From Bacteroidota bacterium (GTDB lineage Bacteria; Bacteroidota; Bacteroidia; UBA8524), in assembly GCA_003531115.1 (NCBI GenBank), contig DQHT01000071.1, positions 38,021 through 46,223 of the forward strand: DNA of 8,203 nt. The letters run 5' to 3'. Positions 1 to 5,546 of this stretch are shown here, one piece after another; the stretch's first letter is position 1, and every line of letters begins with the position of its first letter. Below the pieces are notes generated by a model that saw only the letters and a list, made by a program, of their open reading frames with translations, did no database searches and was not told where the DNA came from. A program made the position numbers and the translations under genes.

Positions 1-313
1 GGTAATATTTACATAGAAAATTCAGACAAATTAGCTTCGGTTCAAAAAAAAGAATACGCCACAGGAGTCCATTTGTTTCAATGCTTGGGTATTTATAGAC
101 TTTATCAAACCTTTTGTTTTGTACTTCAGTTATATACAATTGTTCCCAGTTCCAATAATCTCTAAGGAAATCAACAGATATGCCGGGGACTTCCCAATTC
201 CAAACTTCGTCTGGAATTCCCAATGGTTTCTCTTCATTAAGTTTCTTACTTAAGTCAACTATCTCCTCAGGTGTCAACTTATTTGGTATAATTCCAACTA
301 ATGATTGTCCCAT
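1..313 (-). CDS. Hypothetical protein, partial (3' end beyond left edge)
   Basis: An ATG at 313-311 opens a frame of 104 codons that reaches the left edge without a stop, so the C-terminus is missing. The protein starts MGQSLVGIIPNKLTPEEIV and is rich in tryptophan and aromatic residues in its middle (around residues 41-58, including VWNWEVP and DYWNWEQLY). It has no signal peptide or membrane segment and no motif I recognise, so no function is proposed. No Shine-Dalgarno sequence precedes the ATG, which is usual in Bacteroidota. A run of eight A's at 44-51 (residues near 88-90) is a place where a sequencing or biological frameshift could change the C-terminal reading; the alternative frame closes about a dozen codons later. 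It lies 171 bases beyond the secreted-protein gene, across an inverted repeat and a heptamer repeat, so it is probably a separate transcription unit. Confidence 0.6.
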   Translation of the reverse strand, partial: MGQSLVGIIPNKLTPEEIVDLSKKLNEEKPLGIPDEVWNWEVPGISVDFLRDYWNWEQLYITEVQNKRFDKVYKYPSIETNGLLWRILFFEPKLICLNFLCKYY

Positions 314-334
314 TTAGCAATTGTGCAACAGCAT

Positions 335-391
335 TTTATACGCCCTAAAACTACACAAATTGACTGATTAAAGCCAGATGGGCGCTATAAA
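335..391. repeat. 57-bp imperfect inverted repeat (hairpin)
   Basis: The arms TTTATACGCCC (335-345) and GGGCGCTATAAA (380-391) pair over 11 bp with a single unpaired C at 385. They enclose a 34-base loop. The repeat sits 22 bases before the start codon of the left-edge gene and downstream of the secreted-protein gene. There is no T-tract on either side, so it is not a standard intrinsic terminator. It could be an operator, an mRNA hairpin or a remnant recombination site. Confidence 0.55.
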
Positions 392-412
392 TTGTTCAGG
401 ATAAACGATTAA

Positions 413-452
413 AAACCAGAACCCAGAACCCAAAACCCAGAACCCAAAACCC
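413..452. repeat. Heptamer tandem repeat, unit AACCCAR
   Basis: About 5.7 copies of a 7-base unit: AAACCAG, AACCCAG, AACCCAA, AACCCAG, AACCCAA, AACCC. The last four full copies alternate G and A at position 7, giving a 14-base higher-order period. It is entirely intergenic, between the secreted-protein gene and the left-edge gene. It looks telomere-like, but in a bacterial chromosome it is best read as a simple-sequence tract formed by slippage or spread as a small repeat. Confidence 0.85.
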
Positions 453-484
453 TTTGTAATTCCTGCAATTTTAATAGCCCGGCA

Positions 485-943
485 TTACCGTTGGCAACTG
501 ATAAACCGAACCTCATCCTCCTTTAAAATTAAAAGCAACACCAGACTATCAAATCCATAGTTTACCCAAAAGTCCCTCGAATAGAAGGTCTTGTCGCCAA
601 AAATCCTGTAAATTATATTCTCAATATTCATCTTCGCATCCACTTCAAAATAACGTGGATCCAATATGGCTGAATCATTATAGGAGTGTAACACAAGCGT
701 ATCGCCATGTTTCTGATAGTCGCAAACCGCAATCATGTACAAGGAATCCGGAATTCCGGACACATGCTTCACCGCAAGAATACAATGCGTGGAAGAGAAA
801 AATAAAATCTTCATGCCATTTGCTTCAACCGGTGCTTCGTTAAAGAAAATATTGTGGTTGAATGAATAGATCGTATCCAGTTTCTGTGCTTTCAAGGAAG
901 AAGCGAAAAACATAATGGCAAGGTAAGTAAGTACTGATTTCAT
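485..943 (-). CDS. Secreted protein of unknown function
   Basis: The 152-residue protein begins with a clear Sec signal peptide: MKS, a hydrophobic stretch over residues 4-14, then SSLKA with likely cleavage after A19 and Q20 as the first mature residue. The mature part (about 133 residues) is mixed alpha/beta in character and has three cysteines (C54, C74, C150). I recognise no domain. There is no lipobox, so it should be released into the periplasm or outside the cell. The ATG at 943-941 is three bases after the stop codon of the membrane-protein gene upstream, which implies transcriptional and probably translational coupling. It is the last gene of the 1807-to-485 cluster. The family is unknown to me; the gene call rests on the signal peptide and the tight spacing. 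Confidence 0.8.
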   Translation of the reverse strand: MKSVLTYLAIMFFASSLKAQKLDTIYSFNHNIFFNEAPVEANGMKILFFSSTHCILAVKHVSGIPDSLYMIAVCDYQKHGDTLVLHSYNDSAILDPRYFEVDAKMNIENIIYRIFGDKTFYSRDFWVNYGFDSLVLLLILKEDEVRFISCQR

Positions 944-946
944 TGG

Positions 947-1381
947 TTATGAAAATCTAATATTAAAGAAACTTTCCAGCTTATTTTGAAGAAATTTTGA
1001 CGGATAGACATGTAAAGTTCCAAACGCGACCAAAAACCACCCTGTGATTGAAAGGATTTGATTTGGAACCGTATGAGTCCTATCCGATCCGTCCATGCTA
1101 TAAGTGATTTCTTCTACGAAACCTGGTGTTAAAGAAATTGCACAAGCGATCAAACCTGATAGTCCGATTAAAATCGAAACATAAAAGTGCGTTCTCCACC
1201 ACTCATTTAGTTTTCTGCTCAATCGGACAGGAAGCCCGACAAGGCCGCAGACGATTACCGTTATGACCGACAAGAGTGCAGCAAAAATCGGTTGAAGCAC
1301 CGTCAATCCCATGAAATCGGCTATTCCACCCTGGTAGTCGAACAGGGCAAAGAGCATGTACAGAACAAAAGTAGTCACCAA
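947..1381 (-). CDS. Polytopic membrane protein, likely with a longer N-terminus
   Basis: The shortest reading starts at a TTG (1381-1379) and gives 144 residues with hydrophobic segments at about residues 1-15, 28-52, 65-85 and 106-127, and a basic C-terminal tail. That start is unlikely to be the true one, because it cuts through a membrane helix: the frame stays open back to 1438, adding 19 residues (TDLSGLFNIAIILFQVGLT) that complete the helix. No ATG exists in this extension. A start in another frame at 1554 encodes a fitting N-terminus (see 1411-1554), so I infer a gene broken by a one-base frameshift, about 200 residues and five helices if joined. It overlaps nothing downstream and ends three bases before the secreted-protein gene. 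I do not recognise the family or the function. Confidence 0.7.
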   Translation of the reverse strand: MVTTFVLYMLFALFDYQGGIADFMGLTVLQPIFAALLSVITVIVCGLVGLPVRLSRKLNEWWRTHFYVSILIGLSGLIACAISLTPGFVEEITYSMDGSDRTHTVPNQILSITGWFLVAFGTLHVYPSKFLQNKLESFFNIRFS

Positions 1382-1410
1382 TGTCAGTCCAACCTGGAAC
1401 AGAATTATAG

Positions 1411-1554
1411 CTATGTTGAATAGTCCGGACAGATCAGTTTATTTAGTTCAGATGTTCTATTTTCCGAAAGATATAATATCCATCCACGAAACAAAACTCC
1501 AACTGCCGTTGTTAGTATCTGGATAGTGAATAGTGTTCGTTTAAGGAATTTCAT
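1411..1554 (-). pseudogene. Frameshifted N-terminal part of the 947-1381 membrane protein
   Basis: An ATG at 1554-1552 opens a 47-codon frame that starts MKFLKRTLFTIQILTTAVG and continues with GVLFRGWILYL, a typical basic start followed by a membrane helix. It ends at a TAG (1413-1411) in a frame that differs from the downstream gene. The two frames overlap at 1411-1438, where the downstream frame has just opened after a TAA at 1441-1439. A single-base change in this overlap would join them into one five-helix protein. A weak purine-rich GGAA lies 6-9 bases before the ATG, and the ATG is 28 bases after the zinc-ribbon gene stop, so this is the natural translation start of the second gene of the cluster. 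Alternatives are a free-standing 47-residue membrane peptide or a sequencing error. Confidence 0.5.
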
Positions 1555-1582
1555 TCCGCGTTCCGGGGTTTGGATAGGATCT

Positions 1583-1807
1583 TCATTCAATTTCGATCCA
1601 ATCGATCAAAGTGCCATTGCATTCCGGCGCATTGGGGCAGCATATCATTTCAAAGCCTGTTTCAATTTTGTAGACCTTGTAATCCCCAACAGTAAATATC
1701 GAATTACAGTGGATGCATTCTAATCTATCTGTCAATTTAGGAGTGCCTACAAAGGGATAATTTTCGTCCAGGTACTTTTGTTTGTCGGTGATAATAAGTT
1801 CTTTCAT
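1583..1807 (-). CDS. Small zinc-ribbon-like protein
   Basis: A 74-residue protein with a C31-x2-C34 pair and a C56-C57-x5-C63 group, the spacing expected of a small treble-clef or zinc-ribbon fold that holds one metal ion. The sequence around the second group reads CCPNAPECNGTLIDW, which I associate with short conserved Bacteroidota proteins of unknown function (from memory, not checked). No signal peptide or helix is present, so it should be cytoplasmic. The ATG at 1807-1805 is the first gene of the cluster that continues with the membrane protein and the secreted protein. No TAnnTTTG element is visible upstream. The metal site is inferred from cysteine spacing only; the role could be nucleic-acid binding or protein contact. 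Confidence 0.8.
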   Translation of the reverse strand: MKELIITDKQKYLDENYPFVGTPKLTDRLECIHCNSIFTVGDYKVYKIETGFEMICCPNAPECNGTLIDWIEIE

Positions 1808-1883
1808 TATTAGGAATTTTTTGGTTCATAGTGAAATTAGAAAATTATCAAAAAATTGCCAAGCACCTGGTTGAATTTTTACC

Positions 1884-1902
1884 AAAAACTGACTTAGTTT
1901 TT
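1884..1902 (-). terminator. AT-rich hairpin, candidate terminator
   Basis: AAAAACT (1884-1890), a five-base loop GACTT, and AGTTTTT (1896-1902) form a perfect 7-bp stem whose outer part is an A-tract/T-tract, so it would work in either direction. It lies about 50 bases past the stop of the 1952-2410 gene, between that gene and the start of the zinc-ribbon gene. The stem is AU-rich and therefore weak. Confidence 0.4.
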
Positions 1903-1955
1903 AAGCGAGCTTAATACAGGAAGACTCCCGATAAAGTTGATATTAAGAGCCTTAA
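1901..1955. repeat. Imperfect inverted repeat at the 3' end of the membrane-protein gene
   Basis: GCTTAATA (1909-1916) pairs with TATTAAGAGC (1941-1950) with one unpaired A, and the outer TTAAG (1901-1905) pairs with CTTAA (1951-1955). The outer arm covers the TAA stop of the 1952-2410 gene. It shares its left end with the AT-rich hairpin at 1884-1902, so the two structures would compete in RNA. Confidence 0.4.
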
Positions 1956-2410
1956 AAGACTGCCTGAACCCCGTTTCGTTCATACAAAAATTTCGAAATG
2001 ATCAGGCCTTCTATAAAACTGCCTAGAAGCAGAATCGTTAGTTCGACCAACGTCAATAAAATGGGTTCCTGAAGTAAGGTGTGATAAATAAACCACTCCT
2101 GAAATACCCAATACATGAGCCAAATGGTGAAACCCCAAAACAGGCCTTTGTTCATCCAGGTATTCCCGGGAATGGCTTTTTGAAAAACGGTGAAGAGCCA
2201 GCTGTGTGCTATGCTTAAAACCACTATTCCTGCTATGGATGGGAACAGATCCCGTGTCGGGGTTATTTCAAGAAATAGTTTGCTCTGCCAATCTGGATTG
2301 TAGAGGATCTTTTGAATGGGCGAACTCATAAATACTCCTCCTAAGAACCCCTCGCTTACAATCCCTGCAATTAAGCCAGAGTAAATGATTTTGATGACAT
2401 TGTTTTTCAT
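1952..2410 (-). CDS. Four-helix membrane protein, unknown function
   Basis: A 152-residue integral membrane protein with predicted helices at about residues 5-28, 55-76, 86-108 and 116-140 and short loops. The N-terminal helix contains a glycine-rich face (GLIAGIVSEGFLGG) and the first loop carries the segment NPDWQSKLFLEITPTRDLFP. I know no named family for it. Its ATG (2410-2408) lies 53 bases after the sigma-factor stop in the same orientation, so the two are probably co-transcribed. A membrane partner next to an ECF-type sigma factor is often its regulator, but this protein has no recognisable cytoplasmic anti-sigma domain, so that role is only a possibility. No ribosome-binding sequence is visible; the bases just before the ATG belong to a hairpin arm (2414-2455). 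Confidence 0.8.
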   Translation of the reverse strand: MKNNVIKIIYSGLIAGIVSEGFLGGVFMSSPIQKILYNPDWQSKLFLEITPTRDLFPSIAGIVVLSIAHSWLFTVFQKAIPGNTWMNKGLFWGFTIWLMYWVFQEWFIYHTLLQEPILLTLVELTILLLGSFIEGLIISKFLYERNGVQAVF

Positions 2411-2413
2411 ACT

Positions 2414-2455
2414 GTTTTTGCTTTTAACCTCTTAGACGAATAAGGGTGCAAAAAC
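2414..2455 (-). promoter_or_regulatory. Inter-gene hairpin before the 1952-2410 start codon
   Basis: The bases GTTTTTGC (2414-2421) and GCAAAAAC (2448-2455) pair over 8 bp. Inside them ACC-T-CTTA (2427-2434) pairs with TAAGGGT (2441-2447) around a six-base loop. The right arm (2441-2455) is continuous; the left arm has a five-base bulge (2422-2426) and one unpaired T (2430). In the transcript the structure ends three bases before the ATG, so it would cover the ribosome landing site. It fills most of the 53-base space after the sigma-factor gene. Confidence 0.45.
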
Positions 2456-2463
2456 GGTCGAAG

Positions 2464-3237
2464 CTAAGTGTCGCTTATTGCTTTTCTTAATACCTGCATG
2501 ATGGAATCTTCTAATTCTGAACCCTTTGAGTTTAAAGGATCGATCCCTTTTACAAGCTCCGTTCTTAATTCATAGAGTTTTTCCTGGCCGGCTTTTGGAA
2601 AGACATTTTTCATCTTTTTCTGCCTGGGATTAAAAAGTCCGTTCAACTCCGAGCATTGATAACAAACACCTTCTTTATTCACCAAAGCACATCTCCTTTC
2701 AAATACTTCCGTCATCGTTTGCCGGGCTGAGAATAGCCAATGTTTTATTGTCCCGACAGGAGAGCTGAGTATGATCGAAATTTCACTGACCTTAAAATCA
2801 TAGATATCTTTTAAAATAAGCGTCACCTGGTGTTCGATCTGCAAAGTTTTGGAGATGCACGTAAAACATAAGCCTATATGCTCTTTGAAATCAAATGCCC
2901 CGCCAGACGAATTTTGGTTGATGGCGAGAAACATGGTCCTGTAAATCGGATCCGATTGAGCCAATGCTTTGGATTCATCCTGGGCGGTTTCCGTCCAGCG
3001 TTTTCTCTTTCTAAGCCAGTCAACAGCCAGGTTTGTCGCTATCGAAAATATCCAGGTCTTTACACCCGACTGCCCTTCAAACTGGTTTTGCTTTTCTATG
3101 ACTTTGATAAAGGTGTCCTGGGCCAGGTCATTGGTGATTTCTTTGTCGCAGGTCAGACGATAGAGATAGGATTTAAGCTCGGCTAGATGCTCCTCGTACG
3201 CTTTCGGAATATCAATAGGTTGTCGAATTGGATTCAT
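2464..3237 (-). CDS. ECF-like sigma-70 family RNA polymerase sigma factor with cysteine-rich C-terminus
   Basis: A 257-residue sigma factor that would direct RNA polymerase to a specific promoter set. Region 2 spans about residues 14-81, with the DLAQDTFIK motif at 38-45 (core binding) and the WIFSIATNLAVDWLRKRKR segment at 62-80 (-10 recognition). Region 4 spans about residues 121-180, with a helix-turn-helix around VSEISIILSSPVGTIKHWLFSA... (150-171). It is longer than a plain ECF factor (usually under 200 residues): about 75 residues follow region 4. Five cysteines form C124-x2-C127 just at the start of region 4 and C183-x8-C192-x2-C195 just after it, which could bind zinc or sense redox state. 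I recall related sigma factors with the same CALVNK...C-x2-C tail, but cannot name the subgroup. ATG 3237-3235; no Shine-Dalgarno sequence and no clear -7 element. It leads into the four-helix membrane protein 53 bases downstream. Confidence 0.9.
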   Translation of the reverse strand: MNPIRQPIDIPKAYEEHLAELKSYLYRLTCDKEITNDLAQDTFIKVIEKQNQFEGQSGVKTWIFSIATNLAVDWLRKRKRWTETAQDESKALAQSDPIYRTMFLAINQNSSGGAFDFKEHIGLCFTCISKTLQIEHQVTLILKDIYDFKVSEISIILSSPVGTIKHWLFSARQTMTEVFERRCALVNKEGVCYQCSELNGLFNPRQKKMKNVFPKAGQEKLYELRTELVKGIDPLNSKGSELEDSIMQVLRKAISDT

Positions 3238-3343
3238 TGTTTTGTATGGATAGGAATAAAACTACAGAAATCCCTTTTTATATTTAATCTCCCTGATTTA
3301 ACCCGGCAAAATATGTCAGAAGCTGTTCTCTGTTCTAAACGTA

Positions 3344-3366
3344 CTTTCATGATCCATCCGTGAAAG
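3344..3366. terminator. Weak hairpin downstream of the lipoprotein gene
   Basis: CTTTCA (3344-3349) and TGAAAG (3361-3366) form a 6-bp stem around an 11-base loop, 14 bases past the lipoprotein stop codon. There is no T-tract after it in the transcript, so termination is uncertain. Nothing better is visible in the 143-base spacer to the sigma-factor gene. Confidence 0.25.
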
Positions 3367-3380
3367 ATAAACTAATCTGT

Positions 3381-3953
3381 TTACTCCTTCGCTATCCGCA
3401 CATCGTCGATCCAAAATGTCCCTGCCTGCAAAACATTCACCTCAAAGCGTAGGGCGTTCATCTTGTCGGGAACCACGTAACTGTAGGTGTATTGTTTCCA
3501 TTCCGGGATCTCATCCCCTGTCATCACAATGGTTGCACTTTCTCCTTTTGTGGCTGAAATTCCTGAGACCAGGGCCCTGAAGGTACTGCCGCTGTTTTTA
3601 ACCCAAAAGCTAATCCGGTATTTTTCTCCGGGTTTGGCGTCGATTTGCTTGGCAATTCCCGGGGAATGCCAGCCTCCTGTAGGGGAACAATTGCGAACGA
3701 CAAAATTCAGGGATTGCTCACCTTCTTTAAAATTGATACGGTCAAGCAGAACTTCAAAATCTCCGTTGGGTGTCGTCTGGCTGGTATATACCTGCCAGTT
3801 AAGGGGAATTCCGTCTTTGGCATATTCAAAGCCGCCATTGGGTTCTTTTGTCTTATCCTCTATCAGGATACTCATGTTGTTCTTATTGCATGAGAGGGTA
3901 AAAATTGAGGTAAATAAACAGGTAATACAAAAAAGCATGTGTCTGGTTTTCAT
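3381..3953 (-). CDS. Lipoprotein with carbohydrate-binding-module-like domain
   Basis: A 190-residue envelope lipoprotein. The N-terminus MKTRHMLFCITCLFTSIF is a signal peptide, followed by TLSC with C22 as the lipidated residue; the -3 position is T rather than L, within the looser Bacteroidota lipobox. The residues after C22 (NKNN) show no acidic surface-export signal, so it may stay facing the periplasm. Residues about 38-188 look like a jelly-roll of the CBM4/9-like class: it opens with NGGFEYAKDGIPLNW, has RISFWVKNSG in the middle, and ends FWIDDVRI, the usual closing strand. No catalytic domain is attached, so binding of a glycan or another ligand is inferred from fold only. ATG 3953-3951. 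It appears to be transcribed alone from a -7 element at 4008-4015, with palindromes on both sides. Confidence 0.85.
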   Translation of the reverse strand: MKTRHMLFCITCLFTSIFTLSCNKNNMSILIEDKTKEPNGGFEYAKDGIPLNWQVYTSQTTPNGDFEVLLDRINFKEGEQSLNFVVRNCSPTGGWHSPGIAKQIDAKPGEKYRISFWVKNSGSTFRALVSGISATKGESATIVMTGDEIPEWKQYTYSYVVPDKMNALRFEVNVLQAGTFWIDDVRIAKE

Positions 3954-3958
3954 AAGGT

Positions 3959-3969
3959 TTAACTGTTAA
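3959..3969. promoter_or_regulatory. TTAAC palindrome in the lipoprotein 5' leader
   Basis: TTAAC-T-GTTAA is a perfect 5-bp palindrome around one base, five bases before the lipoprotein ATG. The half-site matches the one in the larger palindrome at 4039-4052. It is short and AT-rich, so chance is possible; the shared half-site is the reason to list it. Confidence 0.3.
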
Positions 3970-4007
3970 TGGTTTCTTTTATTTTCATAGTTGTCAATTG
4001 GACGGGA

Positions 4008-4015
4008 CAAAAGTA
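4008..4015 (-). promoter_or_regulatory. -7 promoter element of the lipoprotein gene
   Basis: On the minus strand this reads TACTTTTG, an exact match to the Bacteroidota -7 consensus TAnnTTTG. It would start the transcript about 50 bases before the lipoprotein ATG. No TTG is found at the -33 distance, so the promoter may depend on an activator. Confidence 0.45.
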
Positions 4016-4038
4016 AAAGGACCAAACAGGTACAGTGA

Positions 4039-4052
4039 TTAACCCAGGTTAA
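4039..4052. promoter_or_regulatory. TTAACC-CA-GGTTAA palindrome, candidate operator
   Basis: A perfect 6-bp inverted repeat with a two-base centre. It overlaps the stop codon of the Crp/Fnr-type gene (4049-4051) and lies about 24 bases upstream of the -7 element of the lipoprotein gene, at or just above the -33 position, where an activator would bind. The encoded regulator next door is dimeric by family, so it is a natural candidate to bind here. Confidence 0.4.
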
Positions 4053-4630
4053 GAAATGCTTTTCAGGAATCTTCTTCGCATGCGACTCAGCGATTCGGGC
4101 TTGATGCCTACATAGGAAGCGATCAGGTATTGAGGGATTCTTTGGGCGATATCCGCATAAGCCGAAACAAAACGTTTGTATCTTTCTTCCGGATCGTGCA
4201 TGTAGATAGACAGAAGCTGGTTGACCATCACATCAAAACGGTGCTCAACCACGATGCGACCCAGTAAATTTCCGTGTGGCGTGTTGGTGAATATATGCTG
4301 GACATCCGGATAATTGATCACCAGCAGGGTGCACGCTTCTATTGCCTGGATATTCTGTATGGATGTTTTGTTTTGACTAAAACTCTGGTAGTCGGCGATA
4401 AACTCACCCTCCTTTGTAAATTCGAAGGTGGCTTCTTCATCATCCTTATCGACAAAATACCTGACAAGGCCCTGGTTGATAAACCCAATATGCTGGTTGA
4501 TTTCCCCGGCTTTGAGGAAGTATTCGCCTTTCGCCAGGCTTTTTAGCCTGAACGAAGAGCGTATCAGGTCCTCTTCCTCTTTATGTAACGGAACAATTTG
4601 ATTGAACAGGGCGATTAACGCTGTATGCAT
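4049..4630 (-). CDS. Crp/Fnr-family transcriptional regulator
   Basis: A 193-residue regulator. Residues about 11-110 form a cyclic-nucleotide-binding-type beta-roll (GEYFLKAGEINQHIGFINQG, then EATFEFTKEGEFIADYQSF). This is followed by the long dimerisation helix (about 117-145) and a short C-terminal helix-turn-helix (about 163-187: IPQYLIASYVGIKPESLSRMRRR region). The cAMP-contact arginine and serine of E. coli Crp are not evident at the end of the roll, so the ligand is unknown and may not be cAMP. There is no cysteine cluster for an Fnr-type iron-sulfur centre. The length is typical of Bacteroidota members of the family. I chose the ATG at 4630-4628 over the TTG one codon upstream. It starts 12 bases after the cvfB-like gene ends, so the two are co-transcribed. 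The 3' end overlaps a palindrome that may be its own operator for the lipoprotein gene. Confidence 0.88.
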   Translation of the reverse strand: MHTALIALFNQIVPLHKEEEDLIRSSFRLKSLAKGEYFLKAGEINQHIGFINQGLVRYFVDKDDEEATFEFTKEGEFIADYQSFSQNKTSIQNIQAIEACTLLVINYPDVQHIFTNTPHGNLLGRIVVEHRFDVMVNQLLSIYMHDPEERYKRFVSAYADIAQRIPQYLIASYVGIKPESLSRMRRRFLKSIS

Positions 4631-4642
4631 CAAATTCAGCTT

Positions 4643-5479
4643 TTATGCGATTAAACGGATCCCCTCCTCTTCCAACACGATCTTCCTTTCTTTATACAAG
4701 GCTCCTACCGCCTTCTTAAATGCCTTTTTGCTAATACCAAATGTAGCATAAACTTCATCCGGCGTACTTTTATCCGTAAAAGGAAGAAAGCCGGAGTTTT
4801 CAGCTAAAAGCCGCATGATCTTGTCGGTATTCACCTCGGTGGCCTTTTCGTAGCCAATGGGTTGCAGGGAAATATCGAGCTTGTTATCGGGACGAACCTT
4901 TTTGACAAAACCCTTCAATTTTTGTCCCACCCGCAGACGCTGGAACACTTCGTTGTCGAAAATTAACCCGGAGTATTTTTCGTTGACGATGGCCGAATAG
5001 CCCAACTCACTATGATGGTAAACAGTAAGGTCAACCTCTTCGCCTTCCTCAACATCAAGCACCTTGTTGTCCAGGAACTGATCCAGCTTTGCACTTCCAT
5101 ATAAGCGGTCCGTTTTTTCATCCAGATCAAGGAACACCACATACCAGCGGCCTTTTTCCATGTTCACTTTTTGCTCGGCAAAGGGTACCATCAGGTCTTT
5201 TTCCAATCCCCAGTCGAGGAAGGCTCCCAGTTGGGTTACGTCTTTACACTCCAGCAAAGCAAACTCATGCATGTGAATTTTAGGTTCCAGGTTGGTGGCG
5301 ATCTTCCTGTCTTCCGAATCGCGGTAAACAAATACGCGGAGTTTGTCGCCTATTTCAAACTTCTCCGGACAATATTTGGTAGGCAACAAAATATCCTCCC
5401 CTGCTTCATCACCCAAATAAAGGCCCACGCTGGTCTGGCGTAAAATTTCAAGTTCGTTGTATTTACCGATTTCGATCAT
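4643..5479 (-). CDS. cvfB: CvfB-type S1-domain RNA-binding protein
   Basis: A 278-residue cytoplasmic protein of the CvfB/YitL family, named for a Staphylococcus virulence regulator that binds RNA. Three S1-like beta-barrel repeats occupy about residues 4-63, 70-131 and 148-206: the first opens GKYNELEILRQTSVGLYL, the second has LGAFLDWGLEKDLMVPF, and the third runs from VDLTVYHHSELGYSAIVN to VRPDNKLDISLQ. A C-terminal winged helix covers about 216-277 (the segment FGISKKAFKKAVGALYKERKI is the recognition part). Length and domain order match the family. The ATG at 5479-5477 (MIEIGKYNEL) is preferred to a TTG three codons upstream, because that TTG lies inside a -7 promoter element. It is followed 12 bases later by the Crp/Fnr-type gene. 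The family is established; the targets in this organism are unknown. Confidence 0.92.
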   Translation of the reverse strand: MIEIGKYNELEILRQTSVGLYLGDEAGEDILLPTKYCPEKFEIGDKLRVFVYRDSEDRKIATNLEPKIHMHEFALLECKDVTQLGAFLDWGLEKDLMVPFAEQKVNMEKGRWYVVFLDLDEKTDRLYGSAKLDQFLDNKVLDVEEGEEVDLTVYHHSELGYSAIVNEKYSGLIFDNEVFQRLRVGQKLKGFVKKVRPDNKLDISLQPIGYEKATEVNTDKIMRLLAENSGFLPFTDKSTPDEVYATFGISKKAFKKAVGALYKERKIVLEEEGIRLIA

Positions 5480-5485
5480 GCGGGG

Positions 5486-5493
5486 CAAAGGTA
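5486..5493 (-). promoter_or_regulatory. -7 promoter element of the cvfB-like gene
   Basis: The minus strand reads TACCTTTG, an exact TAnnTTTG match. Only six bases separate it from the ATG at 5479, so a transcript starting at the usual distance would have a leader of zero to a few bases. No -33 TTG is seen at the expected distance. Confidence 0.5.
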
Positions 5494-5502
5494 CAATTGG
5501 AT

Positions 5503-5534
5503 GGGGAGACTTGGAGAGGGTGAGATCTGGAGAT
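5503..5534. repeat. Degenerate octamer repeat
   Basis: Four consecutive 8-base units, GGGGAGAC, TTGGAGAG, GGTGAGAT and CTGGAGAT, share a GAGA core in register. It lies in the promoter-upstream spacer of the cvfB-like gene and is next to the heptamer tract at 5547-5581. Confidence 0.5.
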
Positions 5535-5546
5535 TGTCGAAGGCCA

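Noticed and set aside
413..452. CRISPR-like or telomere-like array
   Set aside because: The unit is only 7 bases with no spacers, and a bacterial chromosome does not need such a telomere; a simple tandem repeat explains it.
2878..3186. 102-codon plus-strand frame
   Set aside because: It is antisense to the region 2 coding part of the sigma factor.
3487..3969. 160-codon open frame on the plus strand
   Set aside because: It lies opposite the lipoprotein gene, which has a signal peptide and a recognisable fold; the plus-strand product has no coherent features.
4049..4630. Fnr-type oxygen sensor
   Set aside because: The protein has a single cysteine (C100) and lacks the N-terminal cysteine cluster that holds the iron-sulfur centre.
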